Assembly: GCF_016427535.1 (NCBI RefSeq)
Contig: NZ_JAELXV010000001.1
Coordinates: 310,001-374,000 of the forward strand
Source: Hymenobacter sp. BT559
GTDB taxonomy: Bacteria; Bacteroidota; Bacteroidia; Cytophagales; Hymenobacteraceae
Reading direction: 5' to 3'
Length of the DNA stretch: 64,000 nt
The position numbers were made by a program, and so were the translations under genes. The notes below the pieces were generated by a model that saw nothing but the letters and a program-made list of their open reading frames with translations, ran no database searches and was not told where the DNA came from. Position 1 is the stretch's first letter. The number at the start of each line of letters is the position of its first letter. Positions 62,596 through 64,000 of the stretch are shown here, piece by piece.

Positions 62596-64000
62596 TTACA
62601 GCTTCACGAAGCGGGCATGGCGAACGGCTTGGCCTGGCACACGCACACTCACGATGTATACGCCGGCAGCTAAATGCTCTACCGGTAGGCTCAAGGCCGC
62701 GTTGCCGCTTGCTTGAGTAGTCTGGCTGTATAGACGCTGACCCTGCGTATTGATGATAGAGATTTCGGAGCCAGCTTGGCTAGCTTCAGCAAACGTCAGG
62801 GAGATGTTAGAGCCCGTTACGGGTACGGGGCTCAGAAGCAGTTCCGTAGAAGCTACTGCAGCTTGACGGGCTACCACGGCTACCGGCGAGTAGCTAACTG
62901 TTCCGTCTTGGTCTTCCTGACGCAGGCGGTAGTAGGCTTGCGGCGTGGAAGCAGCGTTGATTAGGCTCTTGTCGGTGTACTCGTAGGTGCCACCAGTGGC
63001 ATTGTTGCCCGAGGCTAGGTAGCCTACCGGTTGCCAAGTGTCGCCATGAGCTAGTTGCCGCTCGATACCAAAGCCCTTGTTATTGGTTTCGGTAGCGGTA
63101 GCCCAACGGAGTATGGCAGCGCCTTGAGCCGTAGGGGCAGCCGTGAAGCTCACCAGCGTTACAGGCAGCGGAAGGTTAGTCGTACCTAGCGTGAAGGTAG
63201 CCGCTAAAGACCCCGTGATGATGCCACTAACTACCGTTTTAGTGCTTGGATTACTGCTGGTCCTATTCAGATTGTCGAAAGGAGCAACGCCGCTAATGGA
63301 ACGATAAAAGCCAAGATTGGCGGCATTCAGGCTGTTTAGCTCAGTATTCAAATAGCGAAAAGAAAGGCTGAAAATCTGGTTATCAGGGAAGTCTATCGCG
63401 CTAAAAGTAAAGTTTCGTGTAATACTAGCGCTCGTGCTAGTAGGTCCTGCACCATCAAGAGATAAGCCAGTACGCCGAGTCACAATGGAAGAACCAGGGT
63501 CTTCCGGAGAAGCTAAAGATACATTTACGTCTATACCAATATTGCCATACGTATTGGTAGTGCCACGAGTAAGTGTCCTGATAGCTCGTAGAATGCCTAA
63601 TACATAGCTTGTCTCACTTTCTCCCACTATTTGGGCACCGGAGGTAGCTAAAGTCACATTATAATCATCAGCACTGACCGTGTTAGTAGCTAGAATACCA
63701 CCTGGAATACCACCCATATTGTCATTATAGAACGTTAGCGTATTCAAAATATTCATTTGAGTAGTAAGCGTTTTTACTCCACCGCCTTTAATACGGAAGT
63801 CAGTAAATGAAGTGCCATCAAATGTTTGATTAATACCAGCTAACGTGAAGAAACCAGAATTTTGCTTAAATCCACTATTAGAATTTATAAAATCACCAAA
63901 TACCTGTAAGTCAGCAGAGTTAAGTGTTAGCAGGGTGGTGATAGAATTAGGATTCCTACTTTTATCCAATGTTAAAGTGCGTACTTGAGCTACATTACCT
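62596..64000 (-). CDS. Large exported protein with T9SS sorting domain (5' end cut by window)
   Basis: The frame is open to the last base of the window, so the start is missing; TTG 63969 is not a real start. The visible N-terminal part is beta-rich with many Asn, Thr and Ser (SADLQVFGDFINSNSGFKQN), typical of surface adhesin-like repeats. Then comes LPVTLVSFTAAPTAQGAAIL-type sequence leading to a fibronectin-like segment (LRWATATETNNKGFGIERQL) and the C-terminal type A sorting domain (LLLSPVPVTGSNISLTF to VRHARFVKL). It is exported by the type IX system. The 5' part is richer in A+T than the 3' part. Confidence 0.85.
   Translation of the reverse strand, partial: GNVAQVRTLTLDKSRNPNSITTLLTLNSADLQVFGDFINSNSGFKQNSGFFTLAGINQTFDGTSFTDFRIKGGGVKTLTTQMNILNTLTFYNDNMGGIPGGILATNTVSADDYNVTLATSGAQIVGESETSYVLGILRAIRTLTRGTTNTYGNIGIDVNVSLASPEDPGSSIVTRRTGLSLDGAGPTSTSASITRNFTFSAIDFPDNQIFSLSFRYLNTELNSLNAANLGFYRSISGVAPFDNLNRTSSNPSTKTVVSGIITGSLAATFTLGTTNLPLPVTLVSFTAAPTAQGAAILRWATATETNNKGFGIERQLAHGDTWQPVGYLASGNNATGGTYEYTDKSLINAASTPQAYYRLRQEDQDGTVSYSPVAVVARQAAVASTELLLSPVPVTGSNISLTFAEASQAGSEISIINTQGQRLYSQTTQASGNAALSLPVEHLAAGVYIVSVRVPGQAVRHARFVKL

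Overview
The window looks like chromosome of a high-G+C Bacteroidota, most likely Hymenobacter or a close relative in the Hymenobacteraceae/Cytophagales. The grounds are a SusC/SusD pair, two proteins with type IX secretion (T9SS) C-terminal sorting domains, many TAnnTTTG promoter elements instead of TATAAT, and roughly 60-65% G+C by eye. This placement is inferred from gene content; no rRNA or tRNA gene is visible.

Layout. 0-6 kb: a truncated SpoIIE-type phosphatase, a secreted protein, and a polysaccharide export block (O-antigen ligase, Wzz-like chain-length protein, Wzx-like flippase). 6-8 kb: an uncharacterised acidic protein, a small HNH nuclease and a DUF6687-like protein. 8-14 kb: SbcC and SbcD with a small exported protein between them. 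14-19 kb: two short Pro/Thr-rich secreted proteins, an HscA/DnaK-type chaperone and two tandem YkuD_2 (L,D-transpeptidase-like) proteins. 19-24.4 kb: a NYN-domain protein, a likely lipoprotein, ThiL, two small unknown proteins (one AT-rich) and RlmD. 24.4-31 kb: a TonB-dependent siderophore-type receptor followed by an ABC ATPase and two DUF3526 permeases. 31-35.5 kb: SGNH, SGNH and MBOAT genes for O-acylation of a surface polymer. 35.5-39.7 kb: PruA, a YjjG-type phosphatase, a thioredoxin-like ferredoxin, an ArsR-type regulator and a secreted protein. 39.8-44.3 kb: NDH-2 facing NuoN and NuoM. 44.4-48.1 kb: a selenium module (MnmH, VOC protein, SelD) and a GluQ-like synthetase. 48-55 kb: a secreted M43 metalloprotease, endonuclease V, two DUF1990 proteins and a zinc alcohol dehydrogenase. 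55-64 kb: DUF3823 lipoprotein, SusD and SusC, a DUF4468 protein, and a truncated T9SS cargo protein.

The strongest signal outside the genes is a set of long, nearly perfect intergenic inverted repeats. There are about ten, with arms of 15-70 bp, falling into at least four sequence families. They often fill the whole gap between neighbouring genes, and their arms run into stop or start codons. One family is REP-like (GCGAAGC core). One has 70-bp arms with a single mismatch, plus a solo arm 9 kb away that keeps its internal hairpin by a paired change. One places mirrored GTG start codons at the two ends of the palindrome between divergent genes. The palindrome CCTAGG is also far commoner than chance and sits at the apex of several terminators, which recalls the HIP1 motif of cyanobacteria. 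SbcCD, the nuclease that attacks long palindromes, is encoded in the same window.

I did not find a clearly new multi-gene machine. The best candidates for unexplained biology are the palindromes, the CCTAGG excess, the receptor plus double-DUF3526 transporter cluster, and the acidic-protein/HNH/DUF6687 trio.
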